From Brevibacillus fluminis (GTDB taxonomy: Bacteria > Bacillota > Bacilli > Brevibacillales > Brevibacillaceae), in NCBI RefSeq assembly GCF_003710825.1, contig NZ_RHHQ01000005.1, positions 62,001-126,000 of the forward strand: 64,000 nucleotides of DNA, read 5' to 3'. The notes under the pieces are model-generated. The model saw only the letters and a program-made list of their open reading frames with translations, ran no database searches and was not told the origin of the DNA. Shown here piece by piece: positions 1-9,466 of this stretch. A program made the translations under genes and the position numbers. The number at the start of each line of letters is the position of its first letter. Positions within the stretch are counted from its first letter, which is position 1.

Positions 1-911
1 TCGAGGCGCTGAATCATTCCCATGAGGACCGGATTCGGGCTTTCATCACGCCTTTCGTGATCGTCACCTCGGTGAATCCGTCGGGAGCGACGCCGGCCGA
101 TCAGCTGTACGGTTTGACGGCTCATGACCGTTACCAGGCGAAGCGAATCCGCGAGATCGCCCGCAAATACAATACACGGATTCACTCCGACGCGTTTGGC
201 GGGATGATCCATTTGGCGATTCAGGACAAGGAAAACGCGCTGCTAGGTCCGGATGTCCATCTGCAGCACTGCCGTGGCATTTCGTTTGACGAAGCACGGA
301 TTTTGGCCGAGACAGGAACAAATGTCAGCTCGGCTCCGGGCGTCAGCCAGATGTTCGAGCGCACGCCGATCACCGAGTTGATCGAAATGGGTGCGACCGT
401 TGCAATCACGACGGACGGTACGTCGCCATCTGCGACGTTTGACATGTTCCAGGCGATGCGCAAGACGCAGATGATTCATCAGGCGGCGCTGCGGGACACG
501 TACTATTTGCCGCCGGGCAAGCTCTTGGAGATGGTCACGATCGATGCAGCACGCTGCGTCGGGTGGGATGACGAGCTGGGCTCGCTCGAGGTTGGCAAAA
601 AAGCGGACGTGATCACGGTCGACATGAACCAGCCGCACTTGGCTCCGGCTTTCATGTATGTACACCGGCTCGTCTACCAGGCGGTGGCGAGCGATGTTGA
701 CAACGTCATCGTGGACGGCCGGCTCGTGCTGGAAAACAGGCAGGTTTTGCACGTCGACGAAAAGACCGCTTTAGCTGAGGCAAATGAGGAGGCGCTGCGT
801 ACGATTGAGCGCGCCGATTTAAAAAAATATATGCAGCCGACGAAATATTTCTGGGGGCACGCCCGCAATTATGTGGACGAAAAGCGCTTTGACCCAGAAA
901 CGCTGCGATAG
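1..911 (+). CDS. amidohydrolase, 5' partial
   Basis: The reading frame is open from base 3 with no start codon in the window, so the N-terminus, including the usual first metal motif (HxH), is missing. What remains is the C-terminal two thirds of an amidohydrolase of the chlorohydrolase/deaminase group: a HSDAFGG segment where the third metal histidine usually sits, an LQHCRGIS segment carrying the next histidine, and ITTDGTSPS carrying the conserved aspartate. The tail has the usual small beta-sandwich (KKADVITVDMNQPH and a VIVDGRLVLENRQVL ending). It lies 15 bases upstream of a second amidohydrolase and 1.5 kb upstream of a third, all on the same strand, so they are probably one catabolic operon. 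The substrate cannot be read from the sequence. The internal GTG at base 57 is not the true start. Confidence 0.85.
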   Translation, partial: EALNHSHEDRIRAFITPFVIVTSVNPSGATPADQLYGLTAHDRYQAKRIREIARKYNTRIHSDAFGGMIHLAIQDKENALLGPDVHLQHCRGISFDEARILAETGTNVSSAPGVSQMFERTPITELIEMGATVAITTDGTSPSATFDMFQAMRKTQMIHQAALRDTYYLPPGKLLEMVTIDAARCVGWDDELGSLEVGKKADVITVDMNQPHLAPAFMYVHRLVYQAVASDVDNVIVDGRLVLENRQVLHVDEKTALAEANEEALRTIERADLKKYMQPTKYFWGHARNYVDEKRFDPETLR

Positions 912-926
912 AGGAGCGAGACAAGG

Positions 927-2399
927 ATGATAACGAAGCTGACCGGACGCTTTGTCGTCGGATACGATGGCATGGATCATGTGATTTTGGAGCACGGTGA
1001 GGTCGTGTATGAAACGGAAAGCGGGACCATTCTTTTCGTCGGTCACGACTATCCCGATCAGGTGGATGAAGTCATTGACGCCGGGAATGCGGTCATCAGC
1101 CCGGGCTTCATCGATTTGAACGCGTTGGGCGACATTGACCATGACATCGTGCATGTGGAAGCAGGCAGTCGCCAGAAAAACTTGTTTTGGTCGGAAACGT
1201 ATTATCAAAACGGCTATCACGAGGTCATGACGCCGGAGGAAGAAGCGTTCAAATCGCAGTTTGCCTATACGCAGCTGATCTTGAACGGTGTGACGACCGC
1301 GATGCCGATCACCTCGGTTTTTTACAAGCGGTGGGCGGAAACGTTTGAGGAGCTGGAGGCGGCCGTACACCATGCCGGCAAGCTCGGCTTGCGCATGTAT
1401 ATGGGGCCGAGCTACCAGTCCGGTATGCGCGTGGTCAAACCGAACGGCGAGATCGAGGTGCTGTGGAACGAGGAAGAGGGGCGTGAGGGGCTGCGCCGCG
1501 CCGTAGAATTCGTGAAAAAGTTCGACGGTGCATACGACGGCTTGATCCGGGGGATGCTGGCGCCCGAGCGAATTGAAACGCAGACGCCGGAAAATTTGAT
1601 CGAAACCAAGCGCTTCGCTGATGAGTTGGGCTGCCCAATCCGCCTACATGCGGCACAGGGTGATTATGAATATCACGAAATTCATCGACGCCACAACAAG
1701 ACGCCGATTCGCTTTCTCTATGACCTTGGTTTTCTCGGCGAAAGGACCGCGATTCCGCATGCGGACTATGTCGCAGGCTTCAGCAGGGTCGCGATCGGCG
1801 AAGGCGACGACCTCGCGCTGCTCGCAGAAACGAAGACGACCGTCATCCATTGCCCGCTCGTTATTGGGCGTCACGGACAAGCGCTGGAGTCGTTCGCCCG
1901 CTACAAGCGGCGCGGCATCAACATGGCGCTCGGGACCGATACGTTCCCGCCTGACATTTTCCAAAATATCCGTACCGCGAGCATGGTGTCGCGGATGGTG
2001 GAGGGAGAGCAGGCGGACTCGACTTATGCCGATCTGTATCGGGCAGCGACGCTTGGCGGAGCCCGCTTCCTTGGACGAGATGACCTGGGACGGCTGGCGC
2101 CGGGGGCGAAGGCCGACATCATCGCGATCGACCTGGACGGCTTCCATATGGGTGCGGTCGACGATCCGATCCGCACGATGTTCATGTCCGGCTCGGGCCG
2201 CGATGTGAAGCTGTCGATCATCAATGGGCGGACCGTGATGAAAGATCGTGTAATCCCAGACGTTGATCTAGACGACATCAAGCGCAAAGGCCAAGCCTAT
2301 TTCGAGAAAATGCGCGCGGGCTATCTGGAGAGGGATTATCAACAGCTGCCTGCGGATGAATTGTTTACACCATCATTTCGAACGGTGAAGAAAGGGTGA
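927..2399 (+). CDS. amidohydrolase (chlorohydrolase-like) with altered first metal motif
   Basis: This 490-residue protein has the amidohydrolase layout: an N-terminal beta-sandwich strand (EHGEVVYETESG), the barrel, and a C-terminal sandwich segment (GAKADIIAIDLDGFHMG). RLHAAQGD, IPHADYV and ALGTDTFPPD fit the third histidine, the fourth histidine and the aspartate of the metal site. The position normally occupied by the HxH motif reads PGFIDLNALGDIDHD, so the first two metal ligands are displaced or lost. It starts with ATG 15 bases after the upstream amidohydrolase stop (GAGGAGCGAGACAAGG precedes it) and ends 7 bases before the next gene. Hydrolase or deaminase of an unknown amide- or amine-type substrate; the family is clear, the reaction is not. 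Confidence 0.85.
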   Translation: MITKLTGRFVVGYDGMDHVILEHGEVVYETESGTILFVGHDYPDQVDEVIDAGNAVISPGFIDLNALGDIDHDIVHVEAGSRQKNLFWSETYYQNGYHEVMTPEEEAFKSQFAYTQLILNGVTTAMPITSVFYKRWAETFEELEAAVHHAGKLGLRMYMGPSYQSGMRVVKPNGEIEVLWNEEEGREGLRRAVEFVKKFDGAYDGLIRGMLAPERIETQTPENLIETKRFADELGCPIRLHAAQGDYEYHEIHRRHNKTPIRFLYDLGFLGERTAIPHADYVAGFSRVAIGEGDDLALLAETKTTVIHCPLVIGRHGQALESFARYKRRGINMALGTDTFPPDIFQNIRTASMVSRMVEGEQADSTYADLYRAATLGGARFLGRDDLGRLAPGAKADIIAIDLDGFHMGAVDDPIRTMFMSGSGRDVKLSIINGRTVMKDRVIPDVDLDDIKRKGQAYFEKMRAGYLERDYQQLPADELFTPSFRTVKKG

Positions 2400-2406
2400 G
2401 CGATAG

Positions 2407-3627
2407 ATGGCATCTGCCTACTGGCTAACAAATGTACGCTTGGAAAGCGGCTTCCGCTATGAAGAGGAGAGAATCGCTGGCACGACGACAGAGCTTTGCA
2501 ACCTGAAGATCGAGGACGGCAAAATCGCGCAGATCGTTTCCGCCGATACGGCATTGACGGACGGCCTGCCGCAGCAGGATGCGAAAGAGCTCTTGCTTTT
2601 GCCGGCGTTCGCCGACATGCATATCCATATCGACAAAACGTATTACAGCGGACCGTGGAAGGCGTGCACGCCGCCGGTCAGCATTTTCACCCGGATTAAG
2701 GAAGAGCAAGAGCTTTTGCCGAAGCTGCTTCCGACCGCGCGCCAACGCGCCGAAAACATGCTCGGCCTGCTGCTGTCGCACGGCTCGACACAGGTGCGCA
2801 CCCATTGCAACGTCGATCAAGTCATCGGGCTGAAAAATCTGGAAGCGACGCTGCAAGCGACAGAGACATACGCGGCAAAGCAGTCACATGAGATCGTCGC
2901 TTTTCCGCAGCACGGGCTCTTGCGCAGCGATTCGGTTGCGCTCGTCCGTGAGGCGATGCGCATGGGCGCGACGCATGTCGGCGGTGTAGACCCGGCCACG
3001 GTCGACCTCAACATCGAAAAATCACTTGCCACCATCATGGAGCTGGCGGTGGAGGCAAACGCTGGTGTCGACATCCATATCCATGATCCAGGCCATTTGG
3101 GCACTTTCACGTTCCGCAGGCTGGCGGCGATGACCGAGGAAGCAGGTTGGCAAAACCGCGTCACGATTAGCCACTGCATCGGCTTGGCAGATGTGTCGCC
3201 GCAAGAGCAGGCGGAGCTAGCCGAGCTGTTCACATCGGTGGGTATCTCCATCACTTCGACCGTGCCGATCAACCGCGCGACGATTCCTTTCCCGATTTTG
3301 AAGGAAAAAGGCGTCTCGGTTTCATTGGGTGATGATAGCATCACCGATCACTGGTCGCCATTTGGCCGCGGCGACAGCCTGGAGCGCGCTGGCCGCTTGG
3401 CTGAACGCTTCCGCTGGAGCAACGAACGTGCGCTGGCCGAAACGCTAGGCTTCATCACCAATGGCGTCACGCCGCTGAATAGCGAGGGTCAGCGCGTCTG
3501 GCCAGCTGTCGGCGACACGATGAGCGGGGTGCTAGTGCATGCGAGCTGCTCGGCAGAAGCGGTCGCCCGCCGCGCGCAGCGCCAGGCGGTGCTGTTCCAA
3601 GGAAATGTCGTGTCCGGTTCTGTGTAA
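2407..3627 (+). CDS. cytosine-deaminase-like amidohydrolase
   Basis: A 406-residue metal-dependent hydrolase closest in motif pattern to the CodA/cytosine deaminase branch. Visible motifs are DMHIHIDKT (HxH pair near residue 73), DIHIHDPG (third histidine), SHCIGL (fourth histidine) and SLGDDSITDHW (catalytic aspartate). It begins 7 bases after the previous amidohydrolase and is followed by an intrinsic terminator, so it closes the three-gene operon. Members of this branch act on cytosine, isocytosine, creatinine or related ring amides; which one applies here cannot be decided from sequence alone. Confidence 0.85.
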   Translation: MASAYWLTNVRLESGFRYEEERIAGTTTELCNLKIEDGKIAQIVSADTALTDGLPQQDAKELLLLPAFADMHIHIDKTYYSGPWKACTPPVSIFTRIKEEQELLPKLLPTARQRAENMLGLLLSHGSTQVRTHCNVDQVIGLKNLEATLQATETYAAKQSHEIVAFPQHGLLRSDSVALVREAMRMGATHVGGVDPATVDLNIEKSLATIMELAVEANAGVDIHIHDPGHLGTFTFRRLAAMTEEAGWQNRVTISHCIGLADVSPQEQAELAELFTSVGISITSTVPINRATIPFPILKEKGVSVSLGDDSITDHWSPFGRGDSLERAGRLAERFRWSNERALAETLGFITNGVTPLNSEGQRVWPAVGDTMSGVLVHASCSAEAVARRAQRQAVLFQGNVVSGSV

Positions 3628-3632
3628 AATGA

Positions 3633-3669
3633 AAACAGGTTGTCGAGGCAAACTCGGCAACCTGTTTTT
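3633..3669 (+). terminator. intrinsic terminator after amidohydrolase operon
   Basis: AACAGGTTG-t-CGAG pairs with CTCG-g-CAACCTGTT around a short loop and is followed by a T run, right after the stop of the third amidohydrolase. Confidence 0.85.
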
Positions 3670-3689
3670 CTTATTTGTATGCGATCCAG

Positions 3690-3935
3690 TCATGATCCAT
3701 GGTGAATGATGTGATTTGCTCGATGTACGTCTTCCGCTTTGACTAAGATATGGTATGTCGTGCCGAAAGCGTCCCCGCTGCCTTCCCCGCCGCCCAAGCA
3801 TACAGCTTCTGTCTTTGCTTCCACATTCGCTTCGCTGAGCCGTCCCTTACATTTCATATGATCTTCCACCTGTTGCGTCGAGTACACGACAACCCATTTC
3901 GTTCGGGCAAACAGCTTGTGGAAAAAATGCCGCAT
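3690..3935 (-). CDS. small conserved-looking protein, function unknown
   Basis: This 81-residue frame (MRHFFHKLFARTKW...) is read from an ATG preceded by AAAAAGGA. The same frame can be extended upstream to a TTG (base 3980), but that start has no ribosome binding site. The protein is basic at the N-terminus, contains VVVYSTQQ and a C-terminal YHILVKAEDVHRANHII segment, which resembles the small DUF2007-like 'signal transducing' fold that also ends in a 'LV..ED...A' helix. It has no signal peptide or membrane segment. It is monocistronic, convergent with the amidohydrolase operon. The resemblance is weak and no function is claimed. Confidence 0.5.
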   Translation of the reverse strand: MRHFFHKLFARTKWVVVYSTQQVEDHMKCKGRLSEANVEAKTEAVCLGGGEGSGDAFGTTYHILVKAEDVHRANHIIHHGS

Positions 3936-4083
3936 TGTCCGGATCACGTCCTTTTTCTTCCACCATACCAAGCGGGGCAAAAACGAGCAATCCGTCCGAA
4001 CAAAAATAATGTAATAATGGCAATTTTTAAGCTACAATACGAGTACTAGCAGAAAAAAGAATTTTATCGGGGGGATGGCTCAA

Positions 4084-5235
4084 ATGGATGATCGTTTCAA
4101 AATGTACAAGCATGTCGTGCCTGCATGGTTCGTTTCCGTTGTCATTGTATCAGGGCTCGCCCTTTTCCTTTACAGCCAAAGCGTGTCTATCCCCACGCTG
4201 GTAACCGCGATCGTGGTGGTGGCCCTGCTGATCGGCGCGACGATGGCTGCGTTTGGCGCGCTGCAGCGCAAACAGCTGGAAGCGTTACTGATGTCCGCAA
4301 AAAGCAGCGATGCCGCAGCTGACAAGCAGCAAGTCCAACGAAACGGCAGCATGCTCCAGCTCGCAGCGGCCGCGCAAGGATTCACACAAAAAACGACCAG
4401 CACCTTACATACCAAGAACCAGATGGCAGTAGCTTTTCAGCAGATTCGTGCCAATTCAGATGAGCAGCACACACATATCCAGGAAACAAAACGGATTTTG
4501 GACTATTTAAACAGCACGGTAGCCCAGATCACCGATCGGACCAAAACGGTGATGAATCACGCGGAAAGCTCTTCTGTCATCGCAGCTGACGGAAACCGTG
4601 AGATCAAATCGGCGGTGACGCAAATGCACGCGATTCAGCAAAGCATGGCGACATTATCCGCTGTCATCACCGAGCTGGGCAATCGTTCGAGCCATATCGG
4701 CAGCATCGTGGAGGTTATCACGCAGATCGCCCAGCAGACGAATCTGCTCGCGTTGAATGCCGCGATCGAATCGGCGCGTGCCGGGGAAGCTGGCAAAGGC
4801 TTCGCCGTCGTTGCAGCGGAAGTGCGCAAGCTGGCGGAGCAATCCAACCAATCCGCCGGACGCATTGCGGATTACATCGGCCTGATCCAAAACGATATTC
4901 AGTCGGCGATCAAGACGATGGAGGTCGGGACAAAAGAAGTGACGACCGGGATCGATGTCGTGCATACGGCAGGAAGCTCATTTGACCGCATCCAGCTGTC
5001 TGTGAAAGAAGTGGCCGCGCATTTAGAAGAAGTGTTCCTTGCATCCGAACAATTGCAGGCAAACAGTGGGATCACCACCGGGGTCAGAAAGATAGAGGAA
5101 GCGATGCGTAGCAATCGCGATTTGTCTGCCAAGGCGATCGCGGAGCTGCAAGCACAGACCGCAGAGATGCGGGAGCTGGCTGAAGCGGCTGCGGCGGTGC
5201 AGAAGCTGGCGGCGGAAGTGACAAAGCGATCATAA
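4084..5235 (+). CDS. methyl-accepting chemotaxis protein without a ligand domain
   Basis: A 383-residue chemoreceptor. The N-terminus has two transmembrane helices (about residues 10-30 and 36-56) separated by only a few residues, so there is no extracellular sensor domain. The rest is a coiled-coil signalling domain with the universal hairpin tip ([21 protein letters not shown]) followed by [13 protein letters not shown]. The ATG at 4084 is preferred because a GGGGGG block lies 9 bases upstream; the ATG at 4075 directly abuts that block. The gene is followed by a terminator and then by a peptide-type binding protein, an arrangement repeated in the next two genes. It probably senses through a partner or cytoplasmic signals and feeds the CheA pathway. 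Confidence 0.9.
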   Translation: MDDRFKMYKHVVPAWFVSVVIVSGLALFLYSQSVSIPTLVTAIVVVALLIGATMAAFGALQRKQLEALLMSAKSSDAAADKQQVQRNGSMLQLAAAAQGFTQKTTSTLHTKNQMAVAFQQIRANSDEQHTHIQETKRILDYLNSTVAQITDRTKTVMNHAESSSVIAADGNREIKSAVTQMHAIQQSMATLSAVITELGNRSSHIGSIVEVITQIAQQTNLLALNAAIESARAGEAGKGFAVVAAEVRKLAEQSNQSAGRIADYIGLIQNDIQSAIKTMEVGTKEVTTGIDVVHTAGSSFDRIQLSVKEVAAHLEEVFLASEQLQANSGITTGVRKIEEAMRSNRDLSAKAIAELQAQTAEMRELAEAAAAVQKLAAEVTKRS

Positions 5236-5249
5236 GTATGTAGAGGCAA

Positions 5250-5307
5250 TAAAAAAGGCGAGACGCACGGTGTCCCAAGAATGGGTAGCCGACGTCTCGC
5301 CTTTTTT
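5250..5307 (+). terminator. intrinsic terminator after first chemoreceptor
   Basis: AAAAAAGGCGAGACG pairs with CGTCTCGCCTTTTTT; the hairpin has A's on the 5' side and T's on the 3' side. Confidence 0.85.
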
Positions 5308-5389
5308 AAAGAAGCCAATCAAAATCTTTTGCCTGAAAAAATGAAAAATAGTAAAAAATCTGCAAATAGAAGTAAAGATAGTGAAATCA

Positions 5390-5404
5390 AAATTACAGAA
5401 AATT
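5390..5404. promoter_or_regulatory. candidate CodY box upstream of binding protein
   Basis: AAATTACAGAAAATT matches 13 of 15 positions of the CodY consensus AATTTTCWGAAAATT. It lies about 90 bases upstream of the binding-protein start, in an AT-rich stretch. CodY control of peptide uptake is well known in Bacillota; its use here is inference. Confidence 0.4.
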
Positions 5405-5490
5405 TCTTACTATCAAAATAAGCAAAAAACGGGACGCGCTCGTTTGTGCAAAGCAATTCATATCTTTTTTCTGCAAGAGGGGGTACTTAC

Positions 5491-7056
5491 ATGAAGAAAC
5501 AGATCGTTGGCGCCATGCTTGCTTTGTCTGTAGCATTGACTGGCTGCGCAGCATCACCACAGACCCAAGAGTCGACAGGCGGTAAAACAGAGCCGACCGC
5601 CGCAGCTCCGAAAGAAGGAGGCACGTTGGTGATCGCGCGACTCAGCGATGCCAATAACTTGGACCCGCATTTCAGCACGCAGATCAACTCGATGGCTACG
5701 ATCCAGCACAAGGTATACGAGGGCTTGGTCCTTCTGGATGCCAACAGCGAGTACAAGCCTCTGCTTGCGACCGAATGGAAGCAGCTCGACGATTTGACAT
5801 GGGAATTCAAGCTGCGCCAAGGTGTGGAATTCCAGGACGGCACGCCGTTCAACGCGGCGGCAGTGAAGAAAACGATCGAACGCATTTTGGATAAAAACAA
5901 TCCGACTCCAAAAGCGAACATGTTCGGGATGATTAAAGAAGTGAAAGCAGTGGATGACAGTACGGTGCAAATCGTGCTGAGCTACCCGTTTGCCGGATTG
6001 CTCTCCATCCTGGCCGCTGCAGAAGGGGTCATGATCAGCCCGGCCGCAATCGATAAATATGGCAAAGACCTGACGAAGCACCCAGTTGGTACCGGTCCGT
6101 TCACCTTTGAATCGTGGACCCCGGGCCAGGAGATCGTTTTGGTGAAAAACGAAAAATATTGGGGCACAAAGCCGAAGCTGGACAAGGTCGTCTTCAAAAC
6201 TGTACCGGAGGATGCGACCCGCGTCGCAATGGTCGAGGCGGGCGAAGCGCAAATCGCCGAGCAGCTGCCTGTGACCGAAATCGAGCGCGTGCAGTCTTCA
6301 GACACCGTCACGCTGGGCCGCTTCGAATCGTTCGCCGACGACCATATCGGCTTCAACACGAAGAAAAAGCCGTTTGACGATGTCCGTGTCCGTCAGGCGA
6401 TCGCACATGCAATCGACAAGGAAGCCATCATCAAAGGGGTATACAACAATGTCGGGAAAGTGGCCAACTCGACGCTGGGGCCAAAGGTCATCGGTTACAG
6501 TCCGAATGTGAAAGGGTACGATTATGACCTCAACAAAGCGAAGCAGCTGCTCGCTGAAGCTGGCTATCCAAATGGCTTCAAGGCGACCGTTTCCTTGAAT
6601 GACAACAAGGCGCGGATCAACGTCGCCGAAGTGCTGCAGTCTCAGCTCAAAGGCATCGGCATCGATCTGCAAGTTAATGTAATGGAATTCGGCGCATACA
6701 TCGACGCAGCAACCAAGGGCAACACCGATATGTTCATCAGCGGATGGGGCAATGCGACGGGTGACGCGGACTACAACCAATACAACCTGTTCCACAGCAG
6801 CTCTGCAGGTTTGCCAGGCAACCATGCCTTCTACAACAACAAGGAAGTCGACAAGCTGATTGAAGACGGCCGCAAAGAAAAAGATCCGGAAAAACGCAAG
6901 CAAATCTATGAAAAAGCTCAGGAGATCGAATCCCAGGAAGTGCCGTACATCCCGTACCGCAGCTCTGAAAACCTGGCGGCGATCGCCAAAAACGTCAAGG
7001 GTGCTTGGATCAGCCCATCCGGCTATCTGGAGATCAATGATGTGACATTGCAATAA
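5491..7056 (+). CDS. ABC transporter substrate-binding lipoprotein, peptide/opine/nickel family (SBP_bac_5)
   Basis: A 521-residue extracellular lipoprotein. The start is the ATG behind GAGGGGGTACTTAC; it gives a lipoprotein signal ending in the lipobox LTGC (Cys near residue 21). The mature part has the family hallmarks: GGTLVIARLSDANNLDPH, the EWKQLDDLTWEFKLRQGVEF block, GTGPFTFESWTPGQEIVLVKNEKYWG and a C-terminal GWGNATGDADYNQYNLFHSS segment. It is about two thirds identical by eye to the second binding protein at 9.5-11.0 kb. No permease or ATPase genes are nearby, so it either shares a distant transporter or serves as a ligand carrier for the neighbouring chemoreceptors. Confidence 0.9.
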   Translation: MKKQIVGAMLALSVALTGCAASPQTQESTGGKTEPTAAAPKEGGTLVIARLSDANNLDPHFSTQINSMATIQHKVYEGLVLLDANSEYKPLLATEWKQLDDLTWEFKLRQGVEFQDGTPFNAAAVKKTIERILDKNNPTPKANMFGMIKEVKAVDDSTVQIVLSYPFAGLLSILAAAEGVMISPAAIDKYGKDLTKHPVGTGPFTFESWTPGQEIVLVKNEKYWGTKPKLDKVVFKTVPEDATRVAMVEAGEAQIAEQLPVTEIERVQSSDTVTLGRFESFADDHIGFNTKKKPFDDVRVRQAIAHAIDKEAIIKGVYNNVGKVANSTLGPKVIGYSPNVKGYDYDLNKAKQLLAEAGYPNGFKATVSLNDNKARINVAEVLQSQLKGIGIDLQVNVMEFGAYIDAATKGNTDMFISGWGNATGDADYNQYNLFHSSSAGLPGNHAFYNNKEVDKLIEDGRKEKDPEKRKQIYEKAQEIESQEVPYIPYRSSENLAAIAKNVKGAWISPSGYLEINDVTLQ

Positions 7057-7073
7057 AAATAGTGTGACGACCT

Positions 7074-7114
7074 AGCGAGGTCTGCCTTTCACAAGGGCAG
7101 GCCTCGCTTTTTTT
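7074..7114 (+). terminator. intrinsic terminator after first binding protein
   Basis: AGCGAGGTCTGCC pairs with GGCAGGCCTCGCT (one G-U) and is followed by seven T's. Confidence 0.9.
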
Positions 7115-7207
7115 CCCCTTCGGTAACATTTTGCATGTTTTTATTCCTTTCCAGCACATTGGAAAGTTTCAACCTTTGTTCATTCGGGTACATGTCGGAA
7201 TAACGAT

Positions 7208-7245
7208 CATTGTCCGGCTGGAATGAGCACGGCAAGAGGACAATG
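7208..7245. repeat. inverted repeat upstream of second chemoreceptor
   Basis: CATTGTCC at 7208-7215 is perfectly repeated in inverse as GGACAATG at 7238-7245. The pair sits about 50 bases ahead of the chemoreceptor start, so it could be an operator pair or an RNA hairpin in the leader. Confidence 0.5.
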
Positions 7246-7294
7246 AACGATGTATGTAGCCCACGGTGACGTGGAGAGTTAGGAGAGAGGCCTT

Positions 7295-9265
7295 ATGCGT
7301 ATAAGACTGAAGGGATCATTGAAGACAAGACTCATCGCATCATTCGCTATTTTACTGCTGGTTCCCAGTCTGTTAATCGGCATTCTGTCCTACCAAAGCA
7401 CGAAAACGAAAGTCGAGGATCAGCTGGTAGTGGGCGGGAAGGATACGGTGTACTTTTTGAACAACACCATCGATATGCTGGTGAGCCCGAAAGTTCACCA
7501 GATCCAGTATTTCGCCCAAACCTTGAAAGCGAAGGGCGATCAGCCGCAAGACAAGGAAGAGGCCAAATTGCGGCTGGAGCAGTACATCCACACACAGCCG
7601 GATATCTTAAACGCCTATTTGGGAACTGAGACCGGAAAAATGTTTATTACGCCGAACGACAATTTGCCTGCAGGGTATGACCCAAGAAAGCGCGACTGGT
7701 ACAAACAGGCAATGGAGAAAAAAGGAGAGCCATTTATTACTGAACCGTACCAAGATGCTGGTACTGGGAAAATCGTCGTCTCTATTGTGATGACGACCCA
7801 GGATGGAGCAGGCGTAGTCGGATTTGACCTGAGCCTGGAAAATCTGAGCGAGCTCGCCAAAAGCTTCAAGATCGGCAGCGAAGGGTACGCTTATATTTTG
7901 GATCAAACGGGAAAAGTGCTTGTCCATCCAACCATGGAAAACGGAACCGAGGCCAAAGGCAGCCAATTTGACCCGCTCTTCGCACGGGAGAACGGCACGT
8001 TCAGCAATCAGGAGGGCGGTACTGCGACGCAGACAATATTTGCCACCAACAAGCTGACGGGCTGGAAGCTGGCGGGTGTTCTGCCGGCATCCGAGCTGGA
8101 GCAGGCGGTCGCACCAATTTTCAAATCCTCATCGGTGGTCATCGCAATCGCCATCATTTTGGGGGCGGTGGTCATCGTGCTGATCGTGCGGTCGATTACC
8201 AAACCGCTGCGCCGCTTGATGGATGCGACCTTCAAAATAAGCCAGGGCGATTTGCGCGAACGCGTTGTCGTTGATGCAGACGATGAGCTAGGGCATCTGG
8301 CGGCACGGTTCAATCAAATGGTCGACTCGCTTGCAGCGCTGATTACAGGGGTTCGCCAAACCGTGGACCAGCTGGCACTATCTTCTGAAGAGCTGACGGC
8401 CAGCTCACAGCAGACAGCTGAGGCATCGGAGCACATTTCGGCCTCGATTCAACAGGTTGCGGCGAGCACGGAGACACAGGTGCAAAGCGTGCGCCAGAGC
8501 GAGCAGTCCATCGGGCATTTCTCCATCGGGGTTCAGCAAATTTCGACAAGCGCCGTGCATGTATCCCAAGCGGCGTCGAACTCCTCCGACCTGGCTGAAA
8601 CCGGCAGCACATCGCTGGAAACCGCCGTCCGACAGATGGGAAAAATCCACGAAACCATCGCGAATGTGTCCAACGTGATTCAGGGGCTGGGCAATTGCTC
8701 GCAGGAGATCGGGCAAATCGTTGAAGAGATTACCGGGATTGCGTCGCAGACTAATCTGCTCGCGCTCAATGCGGCGATTGAAGCGGCGCGGGCAGGTGAG
8801 CAAGGACGCGGCTTCGCGATCGTCGCAGATGAGGTGCGCAAGCTTGCGGAGCAATCGTCCCGCTCTGCGGCCAAAATTACGGGGCTGACCGCGACCATCC
8901 AGAGCGAAACGACGCAGGCAATCCATTCGATCGCGGCAGGCTCGCAGGAAGTCGAGACCGGCATGAAGGTAGTAGCTGAAGCAGAGGAGTCATTTGGCAA
9001 AATCAAGCGCTCTGTGCAGGAAGTCACCGGCCAAATCCAGGAAGTGTCGGCGGCCTCTCAGCAAATGTCGGCAAGTACAGACCAGCTTCTCGGCGCATCT
9101 CGGGTCATCCGAGAGCTGGCGGTGGAAACCGCAAACGGTGCGGATGGCATTTCATCCGCAAGCCAGCAGCAGCTGGCAGCGATGGAGGAAATCTCTTCTT
9201 CGGCATTTTCCTTGTCTAGGATGGCTGAGGAGCTGCAGGAGATGGTTTCTAAGTTTCAGCTGTAA
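7295..9265 (+). CDS. methyl-accepting chemotaxis protein with extracellular dCACHE domain
   Basis: A 656-residue transmembrane chemoreceptor. TM1 is at about residues 12-32, followed by a double-Cache ligand domain ([28 protein letters not shown] and [15 protein letters not shown] are typical), TM2 at about 277-300, a HAMP linker ([19 protein letters not shown]), and the coiled-coil signalling domain with the tip [20 protein letters not shown]. The start follows GTTAGGAGAGAGGCCTT. dCACHE receptors of this type bind amino acids or small organic compounds directly or through binding proteins. It is followed by a terminator and then by a binding-protein gene closely related to the one just upstream, making an MCP-SBP-MCP-SBP series. 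Confidence 0.93.
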   Translation: MRIRLKGSLKTRLIASFAILLLVPSLLIGILSYQSTKTKVEDQLVVGGKDTVYFLNNTIDMLVSPKVHQIQYFAQTLKAKGDQPQDKEEAKLRLEQYIHTQPDILNAYLGTETGKMFITPNDNLPAGYDPRKRDWYKQAMEKKGEPFITEPYQDAGTGKIVVSIVMTTQDGAGVVGFDLSLENLSELAKSFKIGSEGYAYILDQTGKVLVHPTMENGTEAKGSQFDPLFARENGTFSNQEGGTATQTIFATNKLTGWKLAGVLPASELEQAVAPIFKSSSVVIAIAIILGAVVIVLIVRSITKPLRRLMDATFKISQGDLRERVVVDADDELGHLAARFNQMVDSLAALITGVRQTVDQLALSSEELTASSQQTAEASEHISASIQQVAASTETQVQSVRQSEQSIGHFSIGVQQISTSAVHVSQAASNSSDLAETGSTSLETAVRQMGKIHETIANVSNVIQGLGNCSQEIGQIVEEITGIASQTNLLALNAAIEAARAGEQGRGFAIVADEVRKLAEQSSRSAAKITGLTATIQSETTQAIHSIAAGSQEVETGMKVVAEAEESFGKIKRSVQEVTGQIQEVSAASQQMSASTDQLLGASRVIRELAVETANGADGISSASQQQLAAMEEISSSAFSLSRMAEELQEMVSKFQL

Positions 9266-9280
9266 GCCGAGCGATGTTCA

Positions 9281-9319
9281 AAAAATCCCCTCGACAGGTC
9301 GGGGGGATTTTGCGTTTTT
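9281..9319 (+). terminator. intrinsic terminator after second chemoreceptor
   Basis: AAAATCCCC pairs with GGGGGATTTT around TCGACAGGTCG; T's follow GCG. Confidence 0.85.
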
Positions 9320-9466
9320 AACAAAAATAAAAATAGTAAAGATAGTATAAAATAATGTAAAGATCATGTAACTCACTTTACTGAATATTTTCTATAATCC
9401 TTACTAAGAAGCATGCCGTCAACAATCGGCATGGCTCGACAGGAAAATGAAACAGGGGGTTACGTA

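Noticed and set aside
9375..9395. Possible CodY box before the second binding protein
   Set aside because: Fewer than ten of fifteen positions match.
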